A DNA stretch of 63,967 nucleotides from Rhodoferax ferrireducens (lineage in GTDB: Bacteria; Pseudomonadota; Gammaproteobacteria; Burkholderiales; Burkholderiaceae_C): positions 1 through 63,967 of the forward strand of contig NZ_QEII01000226.1 of assembly GCF_003347515.1 (NCBI RefSeq). Direction: 5' to 3'. Both the position numbers and the translations under genes were made by a program. This document shows, one piece after another, positions 27,396 to 36,819 of this stretch; position 1 is the first letter of the stretch; each line of letters begins with the position of its first letter. The notes under the pieces are model-generated. The model saw nothing but the letters and a program-made list of their open reading frames with translations, was not told where the DNA came from and did not search any database.

Positions 27396-28928
27396 ATGTT
27401 TGTTACCCATCCGCGCCGTTTGTTGACGGTGCTCGGTGTTGCGTTGGCCTTGTCGGGCTGCGCGAACATGAAAAGTCACGACGATCTGACCGGTCAAATG
27501 CAGACGGCTCAGAAGACCGGCGGCATTCCCGCCGCCTTGAAGACGCTGGAGGCATCGGCCACCAGCGCGGATGAGAGAGCCGCGCTGCTCTACAACCTGG
27601 AGCGCGGCGAGCTGCTGCGGCTGGACCGCCAATACACGAACAGCACCGATGCCTTCCTGCTGGCCGACACCAAGGTCAAGGAATGGGAAGAGGCCGCCAA
27701 GACCAATCCGCAAAAACTGCTGGCCACCCTGGGTGCCGGCACCATCAGCGAACGCCTGAAGGTGTACGAAGGCCAAGACTACGAAAAGGTCTGGCTGACC
27801 ACCCGGCTGGCGCTCAACCGCGTGGCGGGCGGTGATCTGGACAACGCCCGGGTCGACATCAAGCGCACCCACGAGCGCGAGGCGGTGATCGCCGAATTCC
27901 GCGCCAAGGAAACAGCGGCCGCCGAAGAAGAGGCCAAGTCCAAGGGCGCGGGTTCGGTCGGCAAGGAAATCAACGGTTACCCGGTTGAAACCCTGAACGA
28001 CCCCGAGGTGCTGGCCCTGAAGAACGGCTACCAGAATGCCTTGAGCCACTACCTCGCCGGCTTTTTGTACGAGGTGTTGAACGAGCCCGGCATGGCGGCA
28101 CCCGGCTATCGCAAGGCGATCGAACTCAAGCCGGAGACCGGCGTGCTGGAGGAAGGCCTGCGTGGTCTGGACGCGCGCACCAGCTTCACCCACAAGCGCC
28201 GCCAGCGCATGACCGATGTGCTGTTCCTGGTGGAAGCCGGCAACGCACCGGCGCGCAAGCCCAAAGCCTTCACGATTCCCGTGCCCACGCCGGGCGGCCT
28301 GCGCACGGTCAGCATTTCCTATCCCATCATTGAGCCCTCAAGCGACCCGGCGTTGAGCAAGCTTTTGGTGGCTGGCCGCGAATTCAAGCTGGAGAAGGTG
28401 GTCGATGTCAACGTGATGGCGCGCCGTGCGCTCAAGGACGAGATGCCCGGCATGGTGTTTCGCGGCGTGACGCGGGCCATCGTCAAGGGCGTGGTGCAGG
28501 ACCAGCTGCAGAAGAATGCGGGTCTGCTGGGCGCCATCGCCGGTTCGATTGCCTCGGCGGTGACCGAGCAGGCCGATGACCGCCTGTGGCGCAGTTTGCC
28601 CGGCCGGGTCTATGTGGCGCGGGGCTACCTGCCCGAGGGCGAGCACAAGGTCGAGATCAATGGCCGTGACTTCAACCTCAACGTCAAGGTCAGCGGCCAA
28701 TACGCCATCGTGCCCTTGCGCCTGTACGACAGCGTCGTGCTGGCCGGCGACGTGGGCAACTTCGGCACGCTCGCAGGCCAGCCACTGGCGGCGGCGGCAG
28801 AGCTCAAACCGGAAGTTGCGGCCCCCACCGTCAAAGCCAAAGCCAAGGCCAAAGCGGTTGCAGCGAAGCCGGCGGTGAAACCCGCGATAACCAATATTTC
28901 CGCCACCGCCGTCAAGACCGCCCCCTGA
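27396..28928 (+). CDS. COG3014-family lipoprotein
   Basis: A 510-residue lipoprotein: the N terminus has a signal sequence with lipobox LSGC (Cys about residue 23). The body resembles the COG3014 family, with TPR-like helices at about 50-270 (ALLYNLERGELLRLDRQY; LAGFLYEVLNEPGMAAPGYRKAIEL) and a beta-rich end, then an Ala/Lys low-complexity tail (KAKAKAKAVAAKP). AGGGAG precedes the ATG by nine bases. It heads a cluster with YcfL-like, LpoB and a CsgG-like protein and probably works with them in the outer envelope. Molecular role unknown. Confidence 0.82.
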   Translation: MFVTHPRRLLTVLGVALALSGCANMKSHDDLTGQMQTAQKTGGIPAALKTLEASATSADERAALLYNLERGELLRLDRQYTNSTDAFLLADTKVKEWEEAAKTNPQKLLATLGAGTISERLKVYEGQDYEKVWLTTRLALNRVAGGDLDNARVDIKRTHEREAVIAEFRAKETAAAEEEAKSKGAGSVGKEINGYPVETLNDPEVLALKNGYQNALSHYLAGFLYEVLNEPGMAAPGYRKAIELKPETGVLEEGLRGLDARTSFTHKRRQRMTDVLFLVEAGNAPARKPKAFTIPVPTPGGLRTVSISYPIIEPSSDPALSKLLVAGREFKLEKVVDVNVMARRALKDEMPGMVFRGVTRAIVKGVVQDQLQKNAGLLGAIAGSIASAVTEQADDRLWRSLPGRVYVARGYLPEGEHKVEINGRDFNLNVKVSGQYAIVPLRLYDSVVLAGDVGNFGTLAGQPLAAAAELKPEVAAPTVKAKAKAKAVAAKPAVKPAITNISATAVKTAP

Positions 28929-28949
28929 CCAACGCAAGAGAGTCGAAAA

Positions 28950-29333
28950 ATGTTTGTTGCAAAAATACTGATACTGGCGCTGGCCAGCACGCTGGCGCTG
29001 GCGGCCCAGGCCCAGCACGACGCCGGAACCCCGGCCGCCGTGGCCGCCAAGGTGGCGCTGCGCGGCGACGCCCATGACGTTCGCATCCCCGAGATGCGCG
29101 TGGTGCGGCGCAATGACATCCTGATCGTTCAGGCGGACCTGCTCAACAGCGGTAAATCCGACCGCACGGTGTTCTACCGCTTTCGCTGGCTGGACAACAT
29201 CGGCAGCCAGGTCGGTGATGGCGAGTCCTGGAAGCAAATGGGTTTGCTGGGCCAGGCCCAGCAAACCGTCAAGAGCGTGGCCCCGTCCTCGGTGGTCACC
29301 GATTTCCGCCTCGAAATGAATGTTGAACGCTGA
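28950..29333 (+). CDS. YcfL-like (DUF1425) periplasmic protein
   Basis: A 127-residue secreted protein with a signal peptide ending AQAQH (about residue 22). The mature part (RVVRRNDILIVQADLLNSGKSDRTVFYRFRW) matches the YcfL/DUF1425 family, an all-beta domain. It lacks the lipobox of E. coli YcfL. As in E. coli, it lies directly upstream of lpoB. Function unknown; the synteny suggests a link to peptidoglycan synthase control. Confidence 0.8.
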   Translation: MFVAKILILALASTLALAAQAQHDAGTPAAVAAKVALRGDAHDVRIPEMRVVRRNDILIVQADLLNSGKSDRTVFYRFRWLDNIGSQVGDGESWKQMGLLGQAQQTVKSVAPSSVVTDFRLEMNVER

Positions 29334-29394
29334 AGCCCTCCGCCAGCGCCGCCTGCAAACACCTCCCGCCAAAAATTTTCAAGGAAACCCCACT

Positions 29395-29991
29395 ATGTCC
29401 CGACTGATCTCCTGCGCACTGCTGCTGTGCGCCACCTTGGGCCTTACGGCTTGTGAAACCACCTCGCCGGTTGTGCGGCTCGACCGCCAGGTGAACTACG
29501 GCGACGCCAAGGCCGTGGAACTCGTCACCAACGAATTCGGCTCGACCGATTTGCAGATGATTGCCGAAAAAATGGTCGGCAGCCTGCTGGAAACCGGCAT
29601 CTTCCAGGGCCGTCCCACGGTCACCATCTCCACGGTCAAGAACAAGACCAGCGAGTACATCGACACCACCAACGTCATGAACTCGATCCAGACCACGCTG
29701 GTCAAGTCGGGCAAGGTGCGGTTTGTGCGCTCCATCGCAGAAATGCAGCAGGGTGTGGATGAGTTGCAGCGCCAGAACCAGAGCGGCCTGTACAAGCAAA
29801 GCAGCACCGCCAAGGTCGGCAAGATGACGGCCGCCAAGTACACGCTCGAAGGCGAGCTGACCAGCATCGTCAAGCAAAACGCCAGCACCAAGGACGTGTT
29901 CTACAAGTTCACGCTGAAGATGATCGATGTGGAAGAAGGCGCCATCGAATGGCAGGATGAAAAAGAAATCCGCAAAACCAGCAAGCGCTGA
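29395..29991 (+). CDS. lpoB: Penicillin-binding protein activator LpoB
   Basis: A 198-residue outer-membrane lipoprotein with lipobox LTAC (Cys about residue 20). In enterobacteria LpoB stimulates the peptidoglycan synthase PBP1B. The fold is recognisable from ELVTNEFGSTDLQMIAEKM, GRPTVTISTVKNKTSEYID, and the end VFYKFTLKMIDVEEGAIEWQDEKEIRK. ATG 29395 is preceded by AAGGA. It is followed after 13 bases by a second, related gene. Interaction with PBP1B in betaproteobacteria is inferred, not shown. Confidence 0.88.
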   Translation: MSRLISCALLLCATLGLTACETTSPVVRLDRQVNYGDAKAVELVTNEFGSTDLQMIAEKMVGSLLETGIFQGRPTVTISTVKNKTSEYIDTTNVMNSIQTTLVKSGKVRFVRSIAEMQQGVDELQRQNQSGLYKQSSTAKVGKMTAAKYTLEGELTSIVKQNASTKDVFYKFTLKMIDVEEGAIEWQDEKEIRKTSKR

Positions 29992-30004
29992 ACCGGGCTA
30001 CACC

Positions 30005-30901
30005 ATGCAACGACGTACTTTTGTCCCCGTCTTCTCGGCGCTGGCGCTGTCCCTCGGCCTGCTGGCCATCGCACAGGCCCAGCCGGTGTCGCGCATTGCC
30101 GTGACCGATCTGGCCTACACCCAGGCCGTCTCGGAATACTTCGAGGCCGCGACCTACAAGGAAAGCAGCCAGTTTCAGGCGAACCGCTACAGCGCCTCGG
30201 GAAGCCACCAGGCCAGCGGCACCTACGTCGCCGGCAGCTACAGCTACATGGAACAGCGCGAGCTCGGTTCCTTCACCAACGACATCAAGGGGGCGCTGCT
30301 CAAGGGCACGTCGTTCCGGCTGGTTCAGGGCAAGGGATTTGATGCCGGCAACCCCCAGCCCACCAAGGCCGAGCAGGCCCTCAACCAGATCCAGACCGGC
30401 AGAATGGCCAAGCCGGTGCGCCAGCCCGAGGTGAAGGACATCATCGCCCGCATCCGCAAGGGCGAGTTCAGCGGCGCCGACTATGTGCTGTTTGGCACCT
30501 TGTCGCACGTCGAGTTCCGCGACCAGTTTTCTCCGCTGCAGGGCACAACCAGTGCAACCGTGCAATATGGACTGGACTTGCTGGCCGACTTTTCGCTGAT
30601 CAACACCCGGACCTTCGAGATCAAGGCCTCGTTTTCGGCGCAAGGCGCGGGCAACGACACCAAGCTCCTGTCCAACCGCGGTGACATCCAGCCGCCGAAC
30701 CGGGCCAAGGTGATGCGAGAAACCTCGCAGAGCCTGGCACTCAACGTCTATGAGCAAATCGTTTCGCAACTGGGCTACTCCGACCCGAACATGGCCCGGG
30801 GCGTTCGCTCTGGCGTGCAGGTAGTGCCCGGACAGCCCATGCCCGCCCAGCAGCAAGGGCAACAGGGACAGCAGGGCGACCAGGTGATGATCCTGAAATA
30901 A
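30005..30901 (+). CDS. Periplasmic CsgG/LpoB-like protein
   Basis: A 298-residue secreted protein with a signal peptide ending AQAQP (about residue 25). ISRIAVTDLAYTQ-type opening, YVLFGTLSHVEF and LDLLADFSLINTRTFEIKASF are reminiscent of CsgG/LpoB-type nucleotide-binding-like folds. The C terminus is Gln-rich (QQQGQQGQQGD). There is no lipobox. ATG 30005 is chosen because the signal peptide begins there. It may be a divergent paralog of the preceding LpoB. Its function is unknown. Confidence 0.7.
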   Translation: MQRRTFVPVFSALALSLGLLAIAQAQPVSRIAVTDLAYTQAVSEYFEAATYKESSQFQANRYSASGSHQASGTYVAGSYSYMEQRELGSFTNDIKGALLKGTSFRLVQGKGFDAGNPQPTKAEQALNQIQTGRMAKPVRQPEVKDIIARIRKGEFSGADYVLFGTLSHVEFRDQFSPLQGTTSATVQYGLDLLADFSLINTRTFEIKASFSAQGAGNDTKLLSNRGDIQPPNRAKVMRETSQSLALNVYEQIVSQLGYSDPNMARGVRSGVQVVPGQPMPAQQQGQQGQQGDQVMILK

Positions 30902-30917
30902 AGCGGACACTCAGCGC

Positions 30918-31943
30918 GTGCGGGTGTGGCCCCAACAGCTCATCACCGCAACGCGCCTGCGCTCGACCGTTCTGGCCCTGATGCTGGCGGCGGTCTTGCA
31001 GGGAGCAAGCGAGGCGGCGGCGGCCGCGTCCGGCGCCAGTCGCCCGGTGCCCGTGCCGGCCCTGCCCGCCGGCTGGTCGCTGGCTACTTTGCCCGGTGCC
31101 GATCCGGGTGTGGCACTGGCTGCACTCAGGCGAGCGACCTTGGTCCCGCCTGCGCGTTACCGGGTGGTGGTGCTGCCAGGCTCGGGCTGCACCGGCTGGC
31201 TGCCCGTGGCGCCGCGCTATTTCGCCGGACTGCTGCACGCCGAGTTGCTGGTGCTGCACAAGCCGGGGGTCAACGTCAGCGCCGGACTGGCGCCCGAGTG
31301 CACCCCGGATTTTGTAGAAAACGACAAGCTCTCCAGCTGGCGCAACCACGCCCGGGCTGCATTGCAGGCCCACCCCACCCCCTTCCCGCCTCCCTTTCCA
31401 CCGGACCCGGTGCTGCCCGTGCTGCTGGTCGGCATCTCCGAAGGTGCGGAGCTCTTGCCTGAGCTGGCGTCCCAAGTGCCGGCGCTGGCCGGCGTGGTGA
31501 TGATCTCCGCTCCCGGACTCGATCCGCGCGACGCCGGCGAGCTTCAGGCCCGTCGACTCGGACACGAACCGGCCTGGCAGGCCCTGGCGCGCGCCCAGGC
31601 GTCGAATGCCAGCGACGACACCGTGATCGAGGGACGCACGCTGGCTTACTGGCGCGACTTCTGGCACTGGCGCCTGGCCCAGCCTTTGCTGGATGCGCCC
31701 TGGCCGCTGCTGCGCGTCTGGGGCGACGCCGATGGCCTGGTCCCCGTTACCGCGTATCAGCAGTTTGCGCAGCTGGCACACCACCGTGCCGCGCCCTTTT
31801 GTGACCTGCGCCTGCCCGCTGCGGACCACGGTCTGCAGGGCGAACCGCCGGGTCAGCGCGATGGCCTGCAGTGGTTGTGGGCGCGACTGGAAGCCTGGGC
31901 GCGCCAGCCGGCGGCCGGTTTCTGCGCACAGGTTCTGCCCTGA
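30918..31943 (+). CDS. Secreted alpha/beta-hydrolase-like protein
   Basis: A 341-residue protein beginning with GTG and a long hydrophobic signal ([22 protein letters not shown]). [12 protein letters not shown] forms a probable oxyanion loop, GISEGAE is a GxSxG nucleophile elbow, WGDADGLVP carries a likely Asp, and ADHGLQG near the C terminus the His. The fold and triad therefore look complete. It follows the CsgG-like gene by 16 bases and could belong to the same operon. The substrate is unknown. Confidence 0.72.
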   Translation: MRVWPQQLITATRLRSTVLALMLAAVLQGASEAAAAASGASRPVPVPALPAGWSLATLPGADPGVALAALRRATLVPPARYRVVVLPGSGCTGWLPVAPRYFAGLLHAELLVLHKPGVNVSAGLAPECTPDFVENDKLSSWRNHARAALQAHPTPFPPPFPPDPVLPVLLVGISEGAELLPELASQVPALAGVVMISAPGLDPRDAGELQARRLGHEPAWQALARAQASNASDDTVIEGRTLAYWRDFWHWRLAQPLLDAPWPLLRVWGDADGLVPVTAYQQFAQLAHHRAAPFCDLRLPAADHGLQGEPPGQRDGLQWLWARLEAWARQPAAGFCAQVLP

Positions 31944-31986
31944 TGGCTACAATGTTTTTTCACCTATTCCCTGGAAGCGAGTCCTC

Positions 31987-33102
31987 ATGCAACCCACGGT
32001 CAAACCCAAGAATCCCAATTTCTCCTCCGGCCCCTGCAGCAAGCGCCCCGGCTACAAGGTGGCGGACCTGCAGCTCGACACCCTGGGGCGCTCGCACCGC
32101 TCGGCGCTGGGCAAAAAGGCCCTGGGCCTGGCCTGTTCCGAGTCGGCGCGCATTCTGGGCCTGCCGGAAGGCTACCGGGTCGCCGTGGTGGCCGGGTCCG
32201 ACACCGGCGCGATGGAGATGGCCATGTGGTCCCTGCTCGGGCCGCGCGGCGTGGACGTGCTGGCCTGGGAATCCTTCGGTTCGGGCTGGGTAACGGACAT
32301 CGTCAAGCAGCTCAAGCTGCCCAACGTCAACAAGCTGGAAGCGGCTTACGGCGACATCAGTGATTTCTCGAAAGTCAACTTCGACCACGACGTGGTGTTC
32401 ACCTGGAACGGCACCACCTCCGGCGTCAAAGTGCCCAACGGCGACTGGATTCCCGCAGACCGCGCCGGCCTGGCCATCTGTGACGCCACTTCCGCCGTGT
32501 TCGCCATGGAACTGCCCTGGGACAAGCTGGACGTCATCACCTACTCCTGGCAAAAAGTGTTGGGCGGCGAAGGCGCGCACGGCATGCTGATTCTCAGCCC
32601 GCGCGCCGTGCAGCGGTTGGAGAGCTACACCCCGCCCTGGCCCCTGCCCAAGCTGTTTCGCATGACCTCCGGCGGCAAGCTGACCGAAGGCCTGTTCAAG
32701 GGCGACACCATCAACACCCCGTCCATGCTGTGCGTGTCCGACTACCTGGACGCGCTGGCCTGGGTCGAACGCATCGGTGGCGTGCCGGCCACCATCGCGC
32801 GCAGCGAAGCCAATCTGAAGGTGCTCTCCGACTTCGTGGCGGCCAACGACTGGATCTCCTTCCTGGCCAAGGACCCGGCCACGCGTTCCAACACCAGCGT
32901 CTGCTTGACCCTGAAGCTCGGCGACGAGCAGGTCAAGAAGGTCGTGAAACTGCTGGAGGCCGAGGGTGTGGCCTATGACATTGGCGCCTACAAGGACGCG
33001 CCAGCGGGCATTCGCATCTGGTGCGGCGCCACCGTGGAATCGTCGGATCTGCAGGCGCTCATGCCCTGGCTGAGCTGGGCCTACCAACAGGTCAGCACCT
33101 GA
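31987..33102 (+). CDS. serC: Phosphoserine aminotransferase
   Basis: Converts 3-phosphohydroxypyruvate and glutamate to phosphoserine and 2-oxoglutarate. The 371-residue protein belongs to the alphaproteobacterial/archaeal type of SerC, seen from [14 protein letters not shown] at the start and the PLP lysine K190 in [17 protein letters not shown] 31987 is chosen because similarity starts there; the frame is open far upstream into the hydrolase gene. A TACAAT at 31948-31953 could be its -10 element. It is followed by serA, giving two consecutive steps of serine synthesis. Confidence 0.95.
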   Translation: MQPTVKPKNPNFSSGPCSKRPGYKVADLQLDTLGRSHRSALGKKALGLACSESARILGLPEGYRVAVVAGSDTGAMEMAMWSLLGPRGVDVLAWESFGSGWVTDIVKQLKLPNVNKLEAAYGDISDFSKVNFDHDVVFTWNGTTSGVKVPNGDWIPADRAGLAICDATSAVFAMELPWDKLDVITYSWQKVLGGEGAHGMLILSPRAVQRLESYTPPWPLPKLFRMTSGGKLTEGLFKGDTINTPSMLCVSDYLDALAWVERIGGVPATIARSEANLKVLSDFVAANDWISFLAKDPATRSNTSVCLTLKLGDEQVKKVVKLLEAEGVAYDIGAYKDAPAGIRIWCGATVESSDLQALMPWLSWAYQQVST

Positions 33103-33121
33103 GTCTCCTGCATCAAGTCAA

Positions 33122-33148
33122 GACCTGACTTGCGTACAAGTCGGTCTC
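33122..33148 (+). promoter_or_regulatory. Stem-loop in the serC-serA gap
   Basis: AGACC-T-GACTTG pairs with CAAGTC-GGTCT around a CGTA loop, giving an 11-bp stem with one bulge. No U-run follows, so it is not a simple terminator. It could stabilise serC mRNA, attenuate serA, or be an operator. Confidence 0.5.
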
Positions 33149-33181
33149 CCCTGAAACCTGGTTTTCTGGAAGGCACGGCCC

Positions 33182-34354
33182 ATGTACAAGGTGAGAACTT
33201 ACAACCAGATCTCGGTCAAGGGCCTGGAGCGCTTTCCGCGCCAGGCCTATGAGGTCGGCAGCGACATTGCGCACCCGGACGCCTACCTGCTGCGCAGCCA
33301 GAAGCTGCACGGTGAGCCGGTTCCGCCGTCCCTGCTGGCGGTGGCGCGTGCCGGGGCCGGGGTCAACAACGTGCCGGTCATCGACTATGGCAGAGTAGGC
33401 ATCGTGGTCTTCAACACCCCGGGCGCCAACGCCAATGCCGTGAAAGAGCTGGTGATGGCCGGCATGTTGCTGGCCACGCGCGGCATCCTGGCCGGTGTTG
33501 ACTATGTGCAGTCGCTCACCCACATGACCGACGCCGCCGAGATGTCGCAGCTGCTGGAGAAGGAAAAAGCCCGCTTCGCCGGCGGCGAGATCAAGGGCAA
33601 GACCCTGGGCATCGTGGGCCTGGGCGCCATTGGCTCGATGGTCGCCGACATGGCGCTGGCCTTGGGCATGAAAGTGGTGGGCTTCGATCCGGCCTTGTCG
33701 ATTGACGCCGCCTGGCGCCTGTCCAACGAGGTCACGCGCATGGAAAATCTGCCGGCGCTGCTGGCGCGCTCGGACTACATCTCGCTGCATGTGCCGGCCA
33801 TGGAGGCCACGCGCCACATGATCAATGCCGAGACCCTGGCCGGGGTCAAGCCCGGCGCCGTGCTGCTCAACTTTGCCCGAGAAACCATCGTCGACTCGGC
33901 CGCCGTGCTGCGCAGCCTGGACAGCGGCAAGCTGGGCCGCTACGTGTGCGATTTCCCCGAGCCTGCCCTGCTGGGCAACGCCCGGGTCATTGCCATGCCG
34001 CACATTGGCGCCAGCACCGAGGAGTCGGAAGAAAACTGTGCCGTGATGGCGGCCGAGCAGCTGATCGACTACCTGGACAACGGCAACATCAGCAACTCGG
34101 TCAACTTCCCCGGCGTCAGCATGGGTCGCACGCCCGGCACCACGCGCATTACCTTCTCCAATGACAATGTCTCGGGCGTACTGGGCCATGTGCTGTCGGT
34201 GCTGGCGGACCACAAAGTCAACGTGATCGACATGGTGAACAAGAGCCGTGGCGAGCTGGCCTTCAACATCATGGATGTCGAAACCCCGCCGGGTGATGCG
34301 GTGAGCACCGCGATTCAAGCCGTCCAACATGTGATCCGGGTCCGGGTGATTTAA
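33182..34354 (+). CDS. serA: D-3-phosphoglycerate dehydrogenase
   Basis: Oxidises 3-phosphoglycerate to 3-phosphohydroxypyruvate with NAD+. The 390-residue protein has a Rossmann motif GLGAIG at 146-151, catalytic-type R233 (NFARE) and H274 (MPHIGAS), and a C-terminal ACT domain from about residue 321 (VNVIDMVNKSRGELAFNIMDVE) that would sense serine. It lacks the extra intervening domain of long SerA forms. It follows serC after 79 bases containing a strong stem-loop. Another 2-hydroxyacid dehydrogenase activity is possible but the pairing with serC argues for SerA. Confidence 0.94.
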   Translation: MYKVRTYNQISVKGLERFPRQAYEVGSDIAHPDAYLLRSQKLHGEPVPPSLLAVARAGAGVNNVPVIDYGRVGIVVFNTPGANANAVKELVMAGMLLATRGILAGVDYVQSLTHMTDAAEMSQLLEKEKARFAGGEIKGKTLGIVGLGAIGSMVADMALALGMKVVGFDPALSIDAAWRLSNEVTRMENLPALLARSDYISLHVPAMEATRHMINAETLAGVKPGAVLLNFARETIVDSAAVLRSLDSGKLGRYVCDFPEPALLGNARVIAMPHIGASTEESEENCAVMAAEQLIDYLDNGNISNSVNFPGVSMGRTPGTTRITFSNDNVSGVLGHVLSVLADHKVNVIDMVNKSRGELAFNIMDVETPPGDAVSTAIQAVQHVIRVRVI

Positions 34355-34396
34355 GCGCGTCCTTCTCTGGATCAATGCGCCGCCGTTTTTTCAGTT

Positions 34397-35119
34397 TCAG
34401 GTCGTCTCAAGGGACAGGTTCAAGCGTTTTTGCAGCGTACGCCGACCTTTTGGCGTGAGCGTGACGGCCCGGCTGTCCAGATCGGCCGCCACCCAGCCGC
34501 TGGTCATCGCTTGCTTTAAGAAAGCCGCCCCCAAGGCGCCGCCCAAATGCGGTTTGCGTTCGCTCCAATCCATGCACGCGCAGGCGAAGCGACGACGCTG
34601 CGCCCGTGTGCCCGGCACGTCGATGCCCAACTCGGCCAACCTGTCTTCACCCGACTGGGTCAGTTCATAGGTGCCGGGGCGCGGACCGTCCACGGGCAGC
34701 AGCCAGCCTTGGCCCAGCAACTGGTCATACACCGCCACGGCCAGCGTGCCGGCCAGGTGGTCGTAGCAGGTGCGCGCCTCGCGCAGGCGGTTTGGCGTGC
34801 GGGGTACGAAAGGCCGGGGTGCGCCACTGGACAACACCATGAGCGCCTCCAGCGCGCTGCTCACCTGCGGCCCCGCCAGCCGAAAGTAACGGTGCTTGCC
34901 CTGCGCCACCGCATCGACCAGGTGGCTGGCCTTGAGGCGCGCCAGATGGACGCTGGCGGTGCTGGCGGCGACCTGTGCCACCACGGCCAGCTCGGTGGCG
35001 GTACGGGCGTGACCGTCCATCAGGCAGCACAACATGCGGGTGCGCGCGGGCTCGGCAATGGCCGCCGCGACTTCTGACAGCAAAGCGTCCGGACTGGCAC
35101 TGGTTTTTGATGCATTCAT
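34397..35119 (-). CDS. ArsR-type winged-helix regulator with C-terminal extension
   Basis: A 240-residue regulator. The N-terminal winged helix (ALLSEVAAAIAEPARTRMLCCLMDG, then TASVHLARLKASHLV) is ArsR-like; the C-terminal 130 residues hold a further regulatory region with several cysteines and a second helix-turn-helix-like tail (YELTQSGEDRLAELGI). ATG 35119 is chosen because similarity starts at MNAS; upstream codons overlap the divergent P450 gene. It is divergent from the P450/ABM operon with a 43-base gap and likely controls it. The effector is unknown. Confidence 0.85.
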   Translation of the reverse strand: MNASKTSASPDALLSEVAAAIAEPARTRMLCCLMDGHARTATELAVVAQVAASTASVHLARLKASHLVDAVAQGKHRYFRLAGPQVSSALEALMVLSSGAPRPFVPRTPNRLREARTCYDHLAGTLAVAVYDQLLGQGWLLPVDGPRPGTYELTQSGEDRLAELGIDVPGTRAQRRRFACACMDWSERKPHLGGALGAAFLKQAMTSGWVAADLDSRAVTLTPKGRRTLQKRLNLSLETT

Positions 35120-35162
35120 GGTTTCATCGTAAACGAAGTGTTGATGTAAATCCAGCGCAACA

Positions 35163-36425
35163 ATGCCAACCATGACAACACCCAAGACAAGCACGGCGCC
35201 GATCCGCAACGCGGTTGACGCCACCACCCATGCCGACCCGTATCCCTGGTACGCCGAGCTGCGCCGCAACGCGCCGCTGTTTTTCGACCCCACCCTGAAG
35301 CTGTGGATTGCCAGCAGCGCGGCTGCCGTGAGCGCCGTGTTGGCCCATGTCGATTGTCGCGTGCGCCCGGCGCACGAGCCGGTGCCCCCGGGCTTGGTGG
35401 GCGGCGCCGCGGGCGAGGTTTTTCGCCAACTCGTTCGCATGAACGACGGGACGCGGCACGACGAACCGAAACTGGTGCTGGAGCGCGCCCTGGGTGACGT
35501 GGACCTGGTGCGCCTCGGCCAGCGCGTCGCCGCGCTGGCCCGTGATGACGGCCCGTTTCGCGCACCGGCGCCCCCATGGGCGGACGCCCTGAACGAGACC
35601 CTCTTCCGCCTGCCCCTCTATGCGGTGGCGGACTTGCTGGGCTTCATGCCGCAAGACCTGCCCCAGCTTGCAACATGGATGCGCGACTTCGTGGCCTGCC
35701 TGTCGCCCCTGAGCACCCCGGTACAACTGGGCGCAGCCCACGAGGCCGCCGCCGCGCTGTTGCGGCGCTTCGAGGACCTGCTGGCCAACTCCGTGAGGTC
35801 ACGCGGCGCCACGGACTGCACAAGCCTGGTAAGCCGGGTGCAAGCCCATGCCGCACAAACCGGCTGGGCAGACCGGCAAGCCCTGCTGTGCAACCTGATC
35901 GGCCTGCTGTCGCAGACCTTTGACGCCACGGCGGGTCTGCTAGGCAACGCGGTCGTGGCGCTGGCCACGCGTCCCGACTTGCTGGCCGAGCTGCCAGCCC
36001 ATCCGCAGGCCCGTCGCGACACGGCCCGGCTGCTGGTGGAGGAGGTGTGCCGCCTGGATCCTCCCATTCAAAACACCCGCCGCTTTGTGGCGCGTGACAT
36101 GGAACTGGCGGGCCGCCTGCTTCGGGCCGGCGACACCGTCTTGCTCTTGCTGGGCAGCGCCAACCGGGACGCCGCGCTGAACGCCCGCGCCGACGAATTT
36201 TTGCTGCAGCGGGCGCAGCGCAAGTACTTCAGCTTTGGCAGAGGCAGCCACGCCTGTCCGGGCCAGCAGATCGCGCTCACGATTGCCGCCAGCGCCTTGG
36301 CCAGCTGGTTGCCAGCTACACCCTCGCCCTTGCCACAGCCTACCCACTTGCAAGCGCTGACCTGGACTTACCGTCCCTCCGTCAATGCGCGCATTCCCTG
36401 TTTTGACCTCGCCACCTCAACCTAG
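35163..36425 (+). CDS. Cytochrome P450
   Basis: A 420-residue soluble P450. The heme signature is F358-x-x-G361-x-x-x-C365-x-G367 (FGRGSHACPG), and the K-helix ExxR is EEVCR. In the I-helix region the usual acid-alcohol stretch (AGHETT type) reads QTFDATAG, so the conserved Thr seems to be Ala. Electron-transfer partners are not adjacent. It precedes a small ABM-fold gene and is divergent from the ArsR-type regulator. The substrate is unknown. An alternative ATG lies at 35172. Confidence 0.9.
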   Translation: MPTMTTPKTSTAPIRNAVDATTHADPYPWYAELRRNAPLFFDPTLKLWIASSAAAVSAVLAHVDCRVRPAHEPVPPGLVGGAAGEVFRQLVRMNDGTRHDEPKLVLERALGDVDLVRLGQRVAALARDDGPFRAPAPPWADALNETLFRLPLYAVADLLGFMPQDLPQLATWMRDFVACLSPLSTPVQLGAAHEAAAALLRRFEDLLANSVRSRGATDCTSLVSRVQAHAAQTGWADRQALLCNLIGLLSQTFDATAGLLGNAVVALATRPDLLAELPAHPQARRDTARLLVEEVCRLDPPIQNTRRFVARDMELAGRLLRAGDTVLLLLGSANRDAALNARADEFLLQRAQRKYFSFGRGSHACPGQQIALTIAASALASWLPATPSPLPQPTHLQALTWTYRPSVNARIPCFDLATST

Positions 36426-36435
36426 GAGCACCACC

Positions 36436-36780
36436 ATGATTGCCGTTATTTTCGAAGTCCTGCCCCAAACCGAACATCGGCAGGCCTATCTGGATATCGC
36501 CGCCGCGCTGAAGCCCGAACTGCTGAAAATCGACGGCTTCATTTCCGTCGAGCGCTTCCAGAGCCTCAGCGACCCGGCCAAACTGCTGTCGCTTTCGTTC
36601 TGGCGCGATGAGCAGGCCGTGCTGCAATGGCGCCAGCTGGAGACTCATCGCCACGCCCAGGCGCGCGGACGTGACACCGTGTTCAGCGACTACCGACTGC
36701 GTGTCGCCCAGGTGCTGCGCGACTATGGTCTTACCGAGCGCGACGAGGCACCGGCGGATAGCAGGGTGGCGAATGGTTGA
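36436..36780 (+). CDS. Antibiotic-biosynthesis-monooxygenase (ABM) domain protein
   Basis: A 114-residue ferredoxin-like dimeric barrel protein: MIAVIFEVLPQ, then the conserved GFISVERF and LSLSFWRDEQAVLQWRQLETHR. AGGAG lies eight bases before the ATG. ABM proteins can be cofactor-free monooxygenases, heme-degrading enzymes, or simple small-molecule binders. It is co-transcribed with the P450 (10-base gap), so they may act on the same compound. Confidence 0.88.
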   Translation: MIAVIFEVLPQTEHRQAYLDIAAALKPELLKIDGFISVERFQSLSDPAKLLSLSFWRDEQAVLQWRQLETHRHAQARGRDTVFSDYRLRVAQVLRDYGLTERDEAPADSRVANG

Positions 36781-36819
36781 TTGGGGCCTGTCAGTCGGTG
36801 CAGAGGAGCGCCCTGGACA

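Noticed and set aside
35120..35440. Upstream extension of the ArsR-type regulator frame
   Set aside because: It would overlap the divergent P450 gene and has no family similarity; ATG 35119 fits the regulator N terminus.
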